From an uncultured Agathobacter sp. (GTDB lineage: Bacteria; Bacillota; Clostridia; Lachnospirales; Lachnospiraceae), in contig CAKRCS010000009.1 of NCBI GenBank assembly GCA_934307695.1, positions 1 to 64,000 on the forward strand: a DNA stretch of 64,000 nucleotides, written 5' to 3'. Positions 1 to 8,188 of this stretch are shown here, one piece after another. The translations under genes and the position numbers were made by a program. The notes under the pieces were generated by a model. That model ran no database searches, was not told where the DNA came from, and saw nothing but the letters and a program-made list of their open reading frames with translations. Position 1 is the stretch's first letter. Each line of letters opens with the position of its first letter.

Positions 1-69
1 TCGTTGGTCAAGCGGTTAAGACGCCGCCCTCTCACGGCGGAAACACGGGTTCGATTCCCGTACGGACTG
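1..69 (+). tRNA. tRNA-Glu (anticodon CTC), 5' end cut off
   Basis: The sequence folds as a tRNA. The anticodon stem is CCGCC/GGCGG around loop CTCTCAC, giving anticodon CTC, which reads GAG (Glu). The T arm is ACGGG-TTCGATT-CCCGT at 45-61. The 3' acceptor strand is ACGGACT at 62-68 with discriminator G at 69. Position 1 pairs with G65, so about the first three bases lie outside the window. CCA is not encoded. Confidence 0.93.
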
Positions 70-103
70 CTCACTGTTAATTGAATAACAGCCCAACCCG
101 AAG

Positions 104-133
104 TCATCTTTCTTAATGAAAGATGATTTTTTT
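104..133 (+). terminator. Intrinsic terminator after tRNA-Glu
   Basis: A perfect 9-bp stem (TCATCTTTC at 104-112, GAAAGATGA at 118-126) with loop TTAAT is followed by seven T's at 127-133. It lies 35 nt beyond the tRNA and ends that transcript. Only the plus strand has a clear U-run. Confidence 0.85.
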
Positions 134-193
134 ATGCACTTGAGTACCCACACGGGCGCGCAAAGAGTCACAAAGTGACTCTTTGTTCTAAAA

Positions 194-1174
194 TTACGCA
201 TTTTCCTCTTCCGGGTAAGTAAGTCCCCAGCTCTTGCGGAAGCTCGTCATCATATCCATAACATCCCTCGTATAAGAAAGCTGCATACATTCCGCATCAC
301 CCGCGATTGCTCTTTCCATATCCGATAGCTCGTATGCAAGTGCATCTGCGGTATCGCCCTCCCGGATCGTCTCTGTCGCTCCGGTATCTGTGTAGGTGAT
401 CGTCGCAACGCACGCTCTCGGATATTCCATGATCTCGATGTAGCCGTTTTCACAAGAAACCATGCCCCGCTTCGGCTGCTTGGAATGAAGGGAAAGCATG
501 ACCGTTGCCATCTGTCCGCTCGGATTCATCAAAAGCAGGCCCGCCTGCTCGTCCACTCCGGTCGGTGCCGGCTTGACCTGTGACAGAAGCTGATCCGGCT
601 TTTCTTCCATGAACCATCGGATGAATGACAGTGTATATACGCCGATGTCTAGCATCGCTCCTCCCGCAAGGCTCCGGTTGAAAAACCGATTGTTCATATC
701 ATATTCCTTAAAGCTGCCAAAATTCATTGTGATAAGGTTCACTTTTCCGAGTTTTCCGGCAGTAAGGATCTCCTTTAGCTTTTTGTAAAGCGGCATGTGG
801 AATATCGTCATTGCCTCGCCGATAACCACACCTTTTTGCTCCGCCAATGCGACCGCTTCCTGCAATTCGCTGCTGTTGAGCGTGATCGATTTTTCTACCA
901 GTACATGTTTGCCGTTTTCGATCGCCTTTTTCATAAAATTGATGTGCGTGTTGTGCGGTGTCGTGATATAGATGACATCCACCTCCGGATCTGTGAACAT
1001 CTCGTTGTAATCGTTATAGACTTTCTCTACGCCGTACTTTTTTGCAAATGCAACTGCCTTCTCATAGGTCCGGTTGCCGACCGCATACAGCCGTTTTCCG
1101 TTTTTCTGAAGAGCTGACGCCATCTCATTTGCAATCACTCCGGTTCCAAGCACTGCCCAATGAATCTCTTTCAT
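194..1174 (-). CDS. Gfo/Idh/MocA-family NAD(P)-dependent oxidoreductase
   Basis: A 326-aa cytoplasmic protein. The N-terminal Rossmann fold starts at once with VLGTGVIANEMASALQ (GxGxIA type). A central LVEKSITLN stretch matches the family's EKP motif, with Ser in place of Pro. The C-terminal dimerisation and substrate domain carries DIGVYTLSF. The family oxidises or reduces sugars, inositols or dihydrodiols with NAD(P); the substrate cannot be read from sequence. The ATG at 1174 is chosen because GGAGC lies 6 nt upstream. The frame stays open to 1303, but that extension lacks a ribosome site and precedes the Rossmann start. It stands alone, divergent from the acetyltransferase gene at 1343. 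Confidence 0.9.
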   Translation of the reverse strand: MKEIHWAVLGTGVIANEMASALQKNGKRLYAVGNRTYEKAVAFAKKYGVEKVYNDYNEMFTDPEVDVIYITTPHNTHINFMKKAIENGKHVLVEKSITLNSSELQEAVALAEQKGVVIGEAMTIFHMPLYKKLKEILTAGKLGKVNLITMNFGSFKEYDMNNRFFNRSLAGGAMLDIGVYTLSFIRWFMEEKPDQLLSQVKPAPTGVDEQAGLLLMNPSGQMATVMLSLHSKQPKRGMVSCENGYIEIMEYPRACVATITYTDTGATETIREGDTADALAYELSDMERAIAGDAECMQLSYTRDVMDMMTSFRKSWGLTYPEEENA

Positions 1175-1287
1175 AATCTGCTCCTTTTCCTGCCTGTAAT
1201 GTACAATTATCATACGCACATTTTTCACAGCTTTCAAGTAGCCGATGTATTTTTCGGAAATTTTTGTTATATGTCCGCCAGCCGTTA

Positions 1288-1316
1288 TTGATTTCAAGTG
1301 CATTAAGCGTTAAGAT
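1288..1316 (+). promoter_or_regulatory. Possible promoter of the Eis-like gene
   Basis: TTGATT (1288-1293), a 17-nt spacer and TAAGAT (1311-1316) lie upstream of the ATG at 1343. Each hexamer matches the sigma-A consensus at 4 of 6 positions, so this is a weak call resting mainly on spacing and location. Confidence 0.3.
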
Positions 1317-1342
1317 AAAATGGATTACAAGGGAGAAATGTT

Positions 1343-2551
1343 ATGTTACCAAATACCGAATACGAAATCAGAAATCTAACTACGTCTGACGCAGACCAGT
1401 ACAATGCGCTGCTGCGCTATGCGTTCCAGATCACAGAGCAGGAGCTTTCCGCGACCGGCTGGAGGGATGACGAGATCAAGCAGTCGAAGTTTCCAATCTT
1501 AGAGCGTGCCGATGTACTCGGCTGCTTCGACCACGATTCGCTGGTATCCCAGATTGCAACCTACCCGCTGAAAATGAACGTTTACGGTTCTGTATACCAC
1601 ATCGGCTTTGTGACGAGCGTGTGCACCTACCCGGAATACACCGGAAACGGCATTATGAAGCATCTGATGTATCAAAGCCTAAAACATATGCGCCATCGTC
1701 AGCAGCCGCTTGCGCTTTTGTTTCCATACTCGATCCCGCTTTACCGCAAAATGGGCTGGGAGATCATTTCCAACAAAATGACCTACTCTGTAAAAGACAC
1801 CCAGATTCCGGTCAAAGCAACCGCTCCGGGCTATGTCCGGCGTGTCAGCTGGGACAACGAGGATTTTCATAATCTGCATTCGCAGTTTGCAGCGGCTACA
1901 CACGGCTGCCTTTTCCGTAATGCCCTCGCATGGGAGGAATACTGGCGCTGGGACGAGGATGATACAATGGTCGCAGTCTACTACGATATCAACGGCAAGT
2001 CCTGCGGTTATATGGTCTACCTCATCAAGGATGATGTCATGCACATCAAGGAAATGATCTATCTGTCTCACGAAGCACAGGAAGGTCTCTGGGAATACAT
2101 ACGCGCCCACGACTCCATGATCGATGAGGTGCGCGGCAGTTCTTATTACAGCGATCCGATCGCGTTTGAGCTTGAAGATGGAGATATCAAGGAAACGATC
2201 CGCCCTTATATCATGGGACGCATCGTTGATGTCGATCAGTTTTTCCCGAAGTACCACTGTGATCCGACCACCGAGCATTGCCTGATCTCGTTCGAGATTG
2301 ACGACTTTTTCCTGCCGTGGAACAACAAGACGATCACGATCGAGTTCCATCATGGCGAATGCACCATTTCCGAACAAAAGTCAGAGCAGACGGTACAGCT
2401 TTCCATTGCCACGCTTACCACGCTGCTGCTTGGCTACAAATCCGCCGCAAAGCTCTACCGCATGGGCAGGATCAAAGCCTCCGAGCAGACCGTCCGTCAA
2501 CTGGACGATGTGCTGTTGCATGAAAGCCCATATATTTCTGATTACATCTAA
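1343..2551 (+). CDS. Eis-like GNAT-family N-acetyltransferase
   Basis: A 402-aa protein with the layout of the Eis family: an N-terminal GNAT domain, a second GNAT-like domain, and a C-terminal SCP2-like domain ending the chain. The acetyl-CoA loop is visible around residues 92-102 (VCTYPEYTGNGIMKHLM), followed by FPYSIPLYRKMGWEI, typical of the family. Eis enzymes acetylate amines with acetyl-CoA; Mycobacterium Eis acts on aminoglycosides. Whether this one does so cannot be told from sequence. GGGAGAA sits 5-11 nt before the ATG. It is a single-gene unit, convergent with the nuclease gene at 2615 and separated from it by a shared terminator. Confidence 0.85.
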   Translation: MLPNTEYEIRNLTTSDADQYNALLRYAFQITEQELSATGWRDDEIKQSKFPILERADVLGCFDHDSLVSQIATYPLKMNVYGSVYHIGFVTSVCTYPEYTGNGIMKHLMYQSLKHMRHRQQPLALLFPYSIPLYRKMGWEIISNKMTYSVKDTQIPVKATAPGYVRRVSWDNEDFHNLHSQFAAATHGCLFRNALAWEEYWRWDEDDTMVAVYYDINGKSCGYMVYLIKDDVMHIKEMIYLSHEAQEGLWEYIRAHDSMIDEVRGSSYYSDPIAFELEDGDIKETIRPYIMGRIVDVDQFFPKYHCDPTTEHCLISFEIDDFFLPWNNKTITIEFHHGECTISEQKSEQTVQLSIATLTTLLLGYKSAAKLYRMGRIKASEQTVRQLDDVLLHESPYISDYI

Positions 2552-2573
2552 ATAATAAAGCACGAATTGACAT

Positions 2574-2611
2574 AAAAACCCTCCAGGCCTGCAATAGACT
2601 TGGAGGTTTTT
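2574..2611. terminator. Bidirectional terminator between convergent genes
   Basis: Arms AAAAACCCTCCA (2574-2585) and TGGAGGTTTTTG (2600-2611) form a hairpin with one bulged C. The A-run on one side and T-run on the other let it end transcripts from both the acetyltransferase gene and the convergent gene at 2615. Confidence 0.75.
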
Positions 2612-2614
2612 GTG

Positions 2615-3571
2615 TTATCCACCTATCTTCTTTTCAAATTCAGTGATGCTCTCTGCCTTTATCGCCAGCTTAAACCAATCCTTTAATATTTCTAAATCCA
2701 TTTGTGTCATAACCTTATCCCGAAGCAGCTGTGGCACCTCGCCCAAATGCTCAAGTAACTCCAAAATATCCTCTGCCTTAGTTTTTGCCTCGATCCGGTC
2801 TGACCAGCATACATAATCCTTATCGCCCATCTTCTTTACCTCCTGTCTGACTTCCTCATTCTTCTCCGAAAGGTAATTTTCCAAGTTTGAAAATGTCACA
2901 ATCAATTTGCGGTATTCATCTGATATAATTTTACCATCCTTTAATAGTTTTTCCAAACCTTTTTTCACATCCTGATGAAATTTGTACATCTCAAGTGCGA
3001 TCTGGTGCTTCGCTTCCGCGGATCTCCGGAAAATGTTATTCATGCGGTTGTTTAGCTGCACCTGCTGAAAAGGAATCAGGATAAAAAGCTCCCGCTCAAT
3101 CAATTCCTCCACCGTGGCACTTGCCGATATGCACGGAAGCATATAGGTGACGCGCTGACCATCGGGCAGAGTCATATTTACAATAATCTCATTCTTTCGA
3201 TTGTTCCCCGCCAAAAAGATAACTGCCTGCGCTGCCATAATAATCTCGATCTCGTAACGGTCATGCAGTTCGTCCTGATTCGCGGCGTGCTCGATCTCCC
3301 GGATCGTCTCTTTTGCGCTGTACTCATACATGCGGATTGCCATATTGTCCTCCAAAAGCTGAAACTCAAAATGATACTTTTGCTTTTCGATCTGGATCAG
3401 CATATCCATAAAAGTCTCGTTGTCGTCCTTCTCCCCCGCCTGTTCCTTGTCGAGATAATGCACCTCCGCTTCGAGTGAATGATGTTTGTTAAAAATCGAA
3501 TTGATCGACATCACCACTAGACGGGGACACGTCTCATACAAATACTTAATTCTTGCATCGTAAAAACCCAT
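2615..3571 (-). CDS. Rpn/PDDEXK-type nuclease or transposase-like protein
   Basis: A 318-aa protein resembling the PD-(D/E)XK 'Rpn' (recombination-promoting nuclease, YhgA-like) group. The core is near residues 55-85: an acidic FMDMLIQIE strand followed by YHFEFQLLED, where E-F-Q would be the E-x-K/Q catalytic strand, then a helix with RMYEYSA. The C-terminal half is a charged helical region. Rpn proteins are DNA endonucleases in E. coli; many clostridial relatives are uncharacterised. A strong AAGGAGGAG site precedes the ATG, and the gene has its own promoter-like sequence at 3690-3718. It stands alone, with no toxin-antitoxin partner or terminal repeats nearby. Confidence 0.6.
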   Translation of the reverse strand: MGFYDARIKYLYETCPRLVVMSINSIFNKHHSLEAEVHYLDKEQAGEKDDNETFMDMLIQIEKQKYHFEFQLLEDNMAIRMYEYSAKETIREIEHAANQDELHDRYEIEIIMAAQAVIFLAGNNRKNEIIVNMTLPDGQRVTYMLPCISASATVEELIERELFILIPFQQVQLNNRMNNIFRRSAEAKHQIALEMYKFHQDVKKGLEKLLKDGKIISDEYRKLIVTFSNLENYLSEKNEEVRQEVKKMGDKDYVCWSDRIEAKTKAEDILELLEHLGEVPQLLRDKVMTQMDLEILKDWFKLAIKAESITEFEKKIGG

Positions 3572-3689
3572 GCAACTCCTCCTTTTCCTTCGTTATCATA
3601 CATCTACGTGCTATTTAATTTCATCATTTAGGGAAATTGTTGGAAACCCAAATGAAGTGACTGGCTTTATCAGCCGATATGTTATAATC

Positions 3690-3718
3690 AGAATATCATC
3701 TACATATATAGAAGTCAA
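3690..3718 (-). promoter_or_regulatory. Sigma-A-type promoter of the nuclease gene
   Basis: On the minus strand, TTGACT (3718-3713), a 17-nt spacer and TATTCT (3695-3690) match the -35 (5/6) and -10 (4/6) consensus. They lie about 120 nt upstream of the start at 3571. No other regulatory signal is apparent in the stretch. Confidence 0.5.
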
Positions 3719-3744
3719 TAAGAATTTTACGAATAAAAGAAGAG

Positions 3745-3778
3745 AAAAACCGCGCAGGCGTTATCTTCCTGCGCGGTT
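3745..3778 (-). terminator. Intrinsic terminator of the DUF6033-like gene
   Basis: An 11-bp perfect stem (AACCGCGCAGG at 3748-3758, CCTGCGCGGTT at 3768-3778) with a 9-nt loop is followed on the minus strand by a T-run. It lies 20 nt beyond the stop of the gene at 3799. Confidence 0.88.
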
Positions 3779-3798
3779 CCTATATATTTCTTCAAATT

Positions 3799-4584
3799 TT
3801 ATACCGAAAAATCAAACCGTTTTCCGGCTGCCTGCGAAGCAATGTCCGGGATCTGGTTCCAGTCAACGTTCCTGATCTTTTCCAAAAGCTCCTCGGTCGT
3901 TCCGGCGGTCAGTGTGACACGCTTTACGCTATCCTGCGAAATGCCGTAGCGTTCTTCGGCGCGCTCCTTGACAAGCTCCTTCTGCTGCTTTTCCGCCTCG
4001 TCCTTCTTTGCCTTCTTCTGCTCTTCCTTCTTCTCAGCGCGCTTTTCTTCAAGCCGCTCACTCTGTGCCTTAGAAGCTTTCTCAAGCTCCGCAAAATAGG
4101 AAACCTGTCCGTTTTCATCAACGGAGAATCCGATCCGTTTTACGTCCTGTCCGCTGTCTTTGAGTTCTTCCTTCATATCGTCAAGCTTCGCGGTCGACTG
4201 ATCGATAATGTCCATGTACTGAGCCTTGACCTCATCGTCTGCCGCCATCTTCTCCAAGGTCGCCGGATCCATGAGAACGCTATATTCCTTCGTTCCTCTG
4301 GACAAAAGCTGTTTTGCTTCCTCCTCGGAAGAATAATCTGCGATCACAAAGTCCATATTGGAATATTTCGCTTTTAATTCCTCCAAAAGTTTCTGTGCGC
4401 GCTCTGACAATTCGGTTGTCTGCTTCTTCTCGGTCTTTGCGCTGTGCTCCACCTTGACCGGATCGCTTTCCCAGCCGTTTGGTGTCGTCTTTGCAGCTTC
4501 CGTCTTAACGGTAGATGTCCGCTGGCTTAAAAGCTGCGTATCGTATGCATTCTGATATGTGTTGTAGCTGTCGATTTTACTCAT
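3799..4584 (-). CDS. DUF6033-like protein of unknown function
   Basis: A 261-aa protein without a signal peptide or membrane segment. It opens with a Tyr/Asn-rich leader (SKIDSYNTYQNAYDTQ) and continues with a mixed region holding FVIADYSSEEEAKQLL and YSVLMDPATLEKMA. A highly charged Lys/Glu helix, likely coiled coil, spans about residues 170-215, and the chain ends with TLTAGTTEELLEKIRNVDWNQIP. The pattern matches proteins I know from Lachnospiraceae as DUF6033; the role is unknown. The gene is flanked by the terminators at 3745 and 4667, so it forms its own transcription unit. The leader resembles N-termini seen in flagellar-associated proteins, but nothing else ties it to motility. Confidence 0.6.
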   Translation of the reverse strand: MSKIDSYNTYQNAYDTQLLSQRTSTVKTEAAKTTPNGWESDPVKVEHSAKTEKKQTTELSERAQKLLEELKAKYSNMDFVIADYSSEEEAKQLLSRGTKEYSVLMDPATLEKMAADDEVKAQYMDIIDQSTAKLDDMKEELKDSGQDVKRIGFSVDENGQVSYFAELEKASKAQSERLEEKRAEKKEEQKKAKKDEAEKQQKELVKERAEERYGISQDSVKRVTLTAGTTEELLEKIRNVDWNQIPDIASQAAGKRFDFSV

Positions 4585-4666
4585 TTTTCCCTCCTAGAAA
4601 ATATTCCGAAATCCGTTTCTATATCTTATATCGGTCATCTTAACCAATTACTTTATAAGTCAGGGT

Positions 4667-4711
4667 AAAAAAGGCTGTTGTTTCTGCTCCTCACAAAAAC
4701 AACAGCCTTTT
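4667..4711 (-). terminator. Intrinsic terminator of galE
   Basis: Arms AAAAGGCTGTTGTT and AACAACAGCCTTTT form a stem with a loop of about 17 nt. On the minus strand it ends in a T-run. It lies about 45 nt beyond the galE stop. Confidence 0.85.
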
Positions 4712-4754
4712 ACGCTCATCTTATTTCGGCAGCCAATCCACGCCTAAGAGGATG

Positions 4755-5771
4755 TTAGTCCTCGTATCCGTTTGGATTGTTCTTCTGCCATCTCCAGGAA
4801 TCTGCGCACATCTCGCGGATTCCGTACTGTGCCTTCCAGCCAAGCTCACGCTCTGCCTTGCTCGGATCACAGTAGCAGGTTGCGATATCTCCAGGGCGGC
4901 GCTCCTTGATCACATAAGGGATCTTGATGTCGTTTGCTTCCTCGAAGTTCTTTACAATGTCAAGCACGCTATATCCGTGTCCGGTTCCGAGATTGTAGAT
5001 GCAAAGTCCTGCCTTCTCCTCGATCTTCTTTAACGCCTTCACATGTCCGACCGCAAGGTCAACAACATGGATGTAATCGCGCACACCGGTTCCGTCCGGA
5101 GTGTCATAGTCATTGCCAAATACGCCGAGCTTCTCAAGCTTTCCGACAGCAACCTGTGTGATGTAAGGCATCAGGTTGTTCGGGATGCCGTTCGGGTTCT
5201 CTCCCATTGTTCCGCTTGGATGAGCTCCGATCGGGTTGAAATAACGAAGCAGGATCACATTCCACTCGTTATCTGCCTTCTGGATATCCATAAGGATCTG
5301 CTCAAGCATGGACTTTGTCCATCCGTAAGGATTTGTGCACTGTCCCTTCGGGCATTCCTCGGTGATCGGGATCTGTGCAGGATCTCCGTATACCGTTGCA
5401 GAGGAAGAAAAGATAATGTTCTTGCAGTTGTTCTGGCGCATTACGTCCACCAGAGTAAGGGTTCCTGCGATATTGTTGTTGTAATATTCCCAAGGCTTTG
5501 CAACGGACTCTCCGACTGCCTTAAGTCCTGCAAAATGGATGCAGCTGTCGATATTCTCATTTGCAAAAATCGTATTTAAAATGTCACGGTCAAGGATATC
5601 TCCCTTGTAAAACTTAACCTCTTTTCCGGTCAGTGCCTTTACACGATCCAAAGACTTCTCGGATGCGTTTGACAGATTGTCAAGAACTACAACCTCATAT
5701 CCGGCATTGAGAAGCTCTACGCATGTATGACTTCCGATATATCCTGCTCCACCTGTAACTAAAATAGCCAT
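4755..5771 (-). CDS. galE: UDP-glucose 4-epimerase
   Basis: A 338-aa short-chain dehydrogenase-type epimerase interconverting UDP-glucose and UDP-galactose with bound NAD (Leloir pathway and envelope sugar supply). Visible motifs are the NAD loop [11 protein letters not shown] at the N-terminus, the [10 protein letters not shown] strand with the catalytic Ser/Thr, and [11 protein letters not shown] giving the YxxxK pair. Length is usual for the family. The ATG at 5771 is chosen because AAGGAGAG lies 6-8 nt upstream and the protein then begins MAILVTGG like its homologues; a longer reading to 5804 adds 11 unrelated residues. It is monocistronic and divergent from an AraC-type regulator. Confidence 0.97.
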   Translation of the reverse strand: MAILVTGGAGYIGSHTCVELLNAGYEVVVLDNLSNASEKSLDRVKALTGKEVKFYKGDILDRDILNTIFANENIDSCIHFAGLKAVGESVAKPWEYYNNNIAGTLTLVDVMRQNNCKNIIFSSSATVYGDPAQIPITEECPKGQCTNPYGWTKSMLEQILMDIQKADNEWNVILLRYFNPIGAHPSGTMGENPNGIPNNLMPYITQVAVGKLEKLGVFGNDYDTPDGTGVRDYIHVVDLAVGHVKALKKIEEKAGLCIYNLGTGHGYSVLDIVKNFEEANDIKIPYVIKERRPGDIATCYCDPSKAERELGWKAQYGIREMCADSWRWQKNNPNGYED

Positions 5772-5815
5772 GATCATCTCTCCTTTTCGATTGTTTTCGT
5801 TCATTTGTTAGTTAT

Positions 5816-5844
5816 ATTTTATCTCACACATCCTGATATGTATA
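5816..5844 (-). promoter_or_regulatory. Probable galE promoter
   Basis: On the minus strand, TATACA (5844-5839), a 17-nt spacer and TAAAAT (5821-5816) give a moderate sigma-A match 45 nt upstream of the galE start. Confidence 0.42.
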
Positions 5845-5887
5845 GACCTAAATGTAGAAAGAATATGTAAAAATGTTGCACGAAGCA

Positions 5888-5916
5888 TTTACACACACGG
5901 TTTTCTTATCTATACT
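5888..5916 (+). promoter_or_regulatory. Promoter of the AraC-family gene
   Basis: TTTACA (5888-5893), a 17-nt spacer and TATACT (5911-5916) match sigma-A consensus at 5 of 6 positions in each hexamer. It lies about 80 nt upstream of the start at 5996. Confidence 0.62.
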
Positions 5917-5995
5917 GTTCCTATATTAAGCAGCAACCCGATATTTTTGATTACAGATGCCGGTATGCTCGTCCACCGCCAATAAGGAGAATCTT

Positions 5996-6841
5996 ATGGA
6001 TAATAACAAAAATTCCTTCAAAGTTGAAGAAAAGGAGCTGGTCTCCCTGTCCGTCTACAACGTCGGCTTCCAGAAATGCGATCCGCTCTATCAGTGGGGA
6101 CCGGGGATCCGCGACCACTATCTGATCCACTATGTCATCCGTGGAAAAGGCACCTACCGCGTAGGCGATACGACCTTTCCCTTATCCGCCGGGGACTGCT
6201 TTTTAGTCTACCCCAACACCGAGGTCATCTATCAGTCGGATGCAGAAGAACCATGGGAATATACCTGGGTAGGCTTTGCCGGAAGCGATGCTGCAATGAT
6301 CCTCCGCGCGACCGATTTTTCCCGCGAAAGTCCGGTCATCCGCCAGCTTCCGTCCGGTGATAAAGTCAAGCGCCAGCTCTTACACATATACGACGTGCGC
6401 GGAAACGGCTTTGAGCACGCCGTCGAGATGACCGGACGTCTCTACACAGCACTTGCCATTTTCATGCACTGCGCCCAAAAGCCCGCCAGTTTAAACAGTG
6501 CCAACACCTATGTACAAAAAAGCATCGAGTACATCAGCTCGAACTACTCCTACCCAATCACGGTGGAGGATATCGCTGCCTATGTCGGGCTCAGCCGCAG
6601 TCACCTGTTCCGCTCTTTTGAGACGGTGCTTGGTGTATCCCCGAAAAAGTACCTGACGGATTTTCGCATCAAGCAGGCCTGTTATCTGCTGGAGCATTCG
6701 CTGTTGTCCATCACAGCGATCGCCAACTCCATCGGCTTTGATAACAGTCTCTATTTTTCCAAGACGTTCCACAAGCAAAAGGGAATGTCCCCGAAGGAAT
6801 ACCGCGAGTCGCATCCGTTTAATGCCGCACGAGCGGAATAA
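5996..6841 (+). CDS. AraC-family transcriptional regulator
   Basis: A 281-aa regulator. The N-terminal AraC-type cupin (about residues 20-150) binds an effector: HYVIRGKGTYRVGD, LSAGDCFLVYPNTEVIYQSD and PWEYTWVGFAG are typical of sugar-sensing members. The C-terminal AraC/XylS DNA-binding domain holds two helix-turn-helix units (VEDIAAYVGLSRSHLFRSF and ITAIANSIGFDNSLYFSKTF) and the hallmark KGMSPKEYR. The ATG at 5996 has AAGGAGAA at good spacing, so the 13 upstream in-frame codons are not used. It is divergent from galE, so control of a galactoside-related function is conceivable, but no operator was identified. The effector is unknown. Confidence 0.92.
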   Translation: MDNNKNSFKVEEKELVSLSVYNVGFQKCDPLYQWGPGIRDHYLIHYVIRGKGTYRVGDTTFPLSAGDCFLVYPNTEVIYQSDAEEPWEYTWVGFAGSDAAMILRATDFSRESPVIRQLPSGDKVKRQLLHIYDVRGNGFEHAVEMTGRLYTALAIFMHCAQKPASLNSANTYVQKSIEYISSNYSYPITVEDIAAYVGLSRSHLFRSFETVLGVSPKKYLTDFRIKQACYLLEHSLLSITAIANSIGFDNSLYFSKTFHKQKGMSPKEYRESHPFNAARAE

Positions 6842-6860
6842 AAAGCACCGCCAAGTCGTA

Positions 6861-6900
6861 AAAAATCCCCGGATACCGGAAACCCGGTATTCGGGGATTT
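6861..6900. terminator. Bidirectional terminator between araC-type gene and rplT
   Basis: A long stem (AAATCCCCGGATACCGG and CCGGTATTCGGGGATTT, one mismatch) with loop AAA(C) sits between the convergent genes. The minus strand has a run of six T's, so it mainly ends infC-rpmI-rplT; the plus side has a short T-run. Confidence 0.85.
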
Positions 6901-6911
6901 GATCGTTCTGA

Positions 6912-7268
6912 TTAGTTTAACTTGCTCTTTGCAAGCTCAGCAAGCTTTGCAAATCCAACAGCGTCGGTAACAGCAATGTCAGCTAATACCTTGCGGTTAA
7001 GATCAGCACCAGCGAGCTTTAAGCCGTGCATGAACTGGCTGTAGGAAAGTCCGTTCAGACGAGCTGCAGCGTTGATACGAGCGATCCAAAGCTGACGGAA
7101 CTGTCTCTTCTTCTCTTTACGTCCAGCATAAGAACTTGTTAAGGCTCTCATTACAGACTGCTTTGCAACGCGATACTGCTTAGAGCGGGCTCCTCTGTAA
7201 CCCTTAGCTAATTTTAATGTTCTATTATGTCTCTTCTTAGCGCCTAATCCGCCTTTTACTCTTGCCAT
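6912..7268 (-). CDS. rplT: 50S ribosomal protein L20
   Basis: A 118-aa basic protein that binds 23S rRNA early in 50S assembly. It begins [29 protein letters not shown], of the usual length, and ends in the [10 protein letters not shown] helix. Last gene of the infC-rpmI-rplT operon. In Bacillus L20 also represses this operon by binding its leader, and a leader of that kind is present at 8027-8182. Confidence 0.98.
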   Translation of the reverse strand: MARVKGGLGAKKRHNRTLKLAKGYRGARSKQYRVAKQSVMRALTSSYAGRKEKKRQFRQLWIARINAAARLNGLSYSQFMHGLKLAGADLNRKVLADIAVTDAVGFAKLAELAKSKLN

Positions 7269-7294
7269 TGTCTATATTCCTCCTTAACCTGTTC

Positions 7295-7492
7295 TTACAT
7301 GTATGGTAAAATCTTCTTCATATTCTTAACGTTGGTCTGATCGGTCATTGCTGCCTTTCTCAGATTTCTCTTGGTCTTGGTAGACTTCTTGGTTAAGATA
7401 TGTCTCTTGTAAGCTTTATTTCTCTTTAACTTTCCTGTTCCTGTAAGTTTGAAACGTTTTGCAGCTGCTCTGCTTGTCTTCATTTTTGGCAT
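7295..7492 (-). CDS. rpmI: 50S ribosomal protein L35
   Basis: A 65-aa basic protein ([20 protein letters not shown], then [17 protein letters not shown]), a structural part of the 50S subunit. Middle gene of the infC operon, 26 nt upstream of rplT and 27 nt downstream of infC. Confidence 0.98.
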   Translation of the reverse strand: MPKMKTSRAAAKRFKLTGTGKLKRNKAYKRHILTKKSTKTKRNLRKAAMTDQTNVKNMKKILPYM

Positions 7493-7519
7493 GTTTGAAA
7501 TCCTCCTTAAAAAAATGTG

Positions 7520-8026
7520 TTATCTTTTCTCTGCCAGCACCATACCGATGCTTCTGCCTTCGACCTTTGGTGCTTTTTCCACTACGGCAACATCTGCCAG
7601 ACTCTGTGCAAAATCATCTAAGATATGCTTGCTCTGGTTCATGTGTGCCATCTCACGTCCGCGGAAACGAAGTGTGATCTTAACCTTGTTTCCTTTCTGT
7701 AAGAATTTCTTTGCAGCATTCATTTTGGTATTCAGATCGTTAGCCTCGATGTTCGGTGACAGACGAATTTCCTTCAGTTCAACTGTCTTCTGCTTTTTCT
7801 TGGCATCCTTCTCTTTACGGGCAAGCTCATAACGATACTTACCGTAATCGATCACCTTGCATACAGGTGGCTTTGCAGTCGGAGCAATCTTAACTAAATC
7901 AAGTCCTGCTTCCTCCGCAATCTTCTGCGCTTCCTTAGCAGAAACGATTCCAAGCTGTTCTCCATCCGCTCCAATCAGACGAACCTCTTTGTCTCTGATT
8001 TGTTCGTTAATCATTAATTCGCTAAT
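7520..8026 (-). CDS. infC: Translation initiation factor IF-3 (AUU start)
   Basis: IF-3 binds the 30S subunit, keeps it apart from 50S and checks start codons. The N domain includes NEQIRDKEVRLIGADGEQLG and the C domain KVKITLRFRGREMAH. The start is placed at ATT (8026-8024): GGAGG at 8040-8036 is 9 nt before it, while the downstream in-frame ATG at 8014 is 21 nt from that site and has none of its own. AUU is the known infC start in many bacteria and lets IF-3 limit its own synthesis. With this start the protein has 168 residues and begins MISELMINEQIRD, like Bacillus IF-3. First gene of the operon with rpmI and rplT. Confidence 0.95.
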   Translation of the reverse strand: MSELMINEQIRDKEVRLIGADGEQLGIVSAKEAQKIAEEAGLDLVKIAPTAKPPVCKVIDYGKYRYELARKEKDAKKKQKTVELKEIRLSPNIEANDLNTKMNAAKKFLQKGNKVKITLRFRGREMAHMNQSKHILDDFAQSLADVAVVEKAPKVEGRSIGMVLAEKR

Positions 8027-8182
8027 GGTCTTATACCTCCATAAAATAAAAAATAGTGGATAGGCAGACTATCCACTATTATCTCTAACAATTATCACCA
8101 AACTATAAATGTTAAAAATATGAACGCTAAGTCGCTCGCTTGCGCTTAGGTGAGAGTGGATACTCTACTTGTTTTCAACAAC
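8027..8182 (-). promoter_or_regulatory. infC-rpmI-rplT leader with attenuator (L20-leader type)
   Basis: An untranslated leader of about 155 nt between the promoter and infC. Just before the ribosome site a perfect 12-bp terminator stem (8052-8063 with 8069-8080, 5-nt loop) is followed by a minus-strand U-run at 8051-8041. The octamer AGTGGATA occurs on the plus strand at 8055-8062 and again at 8155-8162; both copies can pair with TATCCACT at 8070-8077. Pairing with the upstream copy would block the terminator. A second hairpin (8127-8131/8145-8149) lies between. This matches the Firmicutes L20-leader idea, in which excess L20 favours termination. The mechanism is inferred; the competing pairings are seen. 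Confidence 0.8.
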
Positions 8183-8188
8183 TACTAA

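Noticed and set aside
194..1303. Longer N-terminus (369 aa) for the oxidoreductase
   Set aside because: The extra 43 residues precede the Rossmann start and have no ribosome site; ATG at 1174 has one.
1679..2377. A 232-codon frame opposite the Eis-like gene
   Set aside because: It is the antisense shadow of a well supported gene with motifs, and has no ribosome site.
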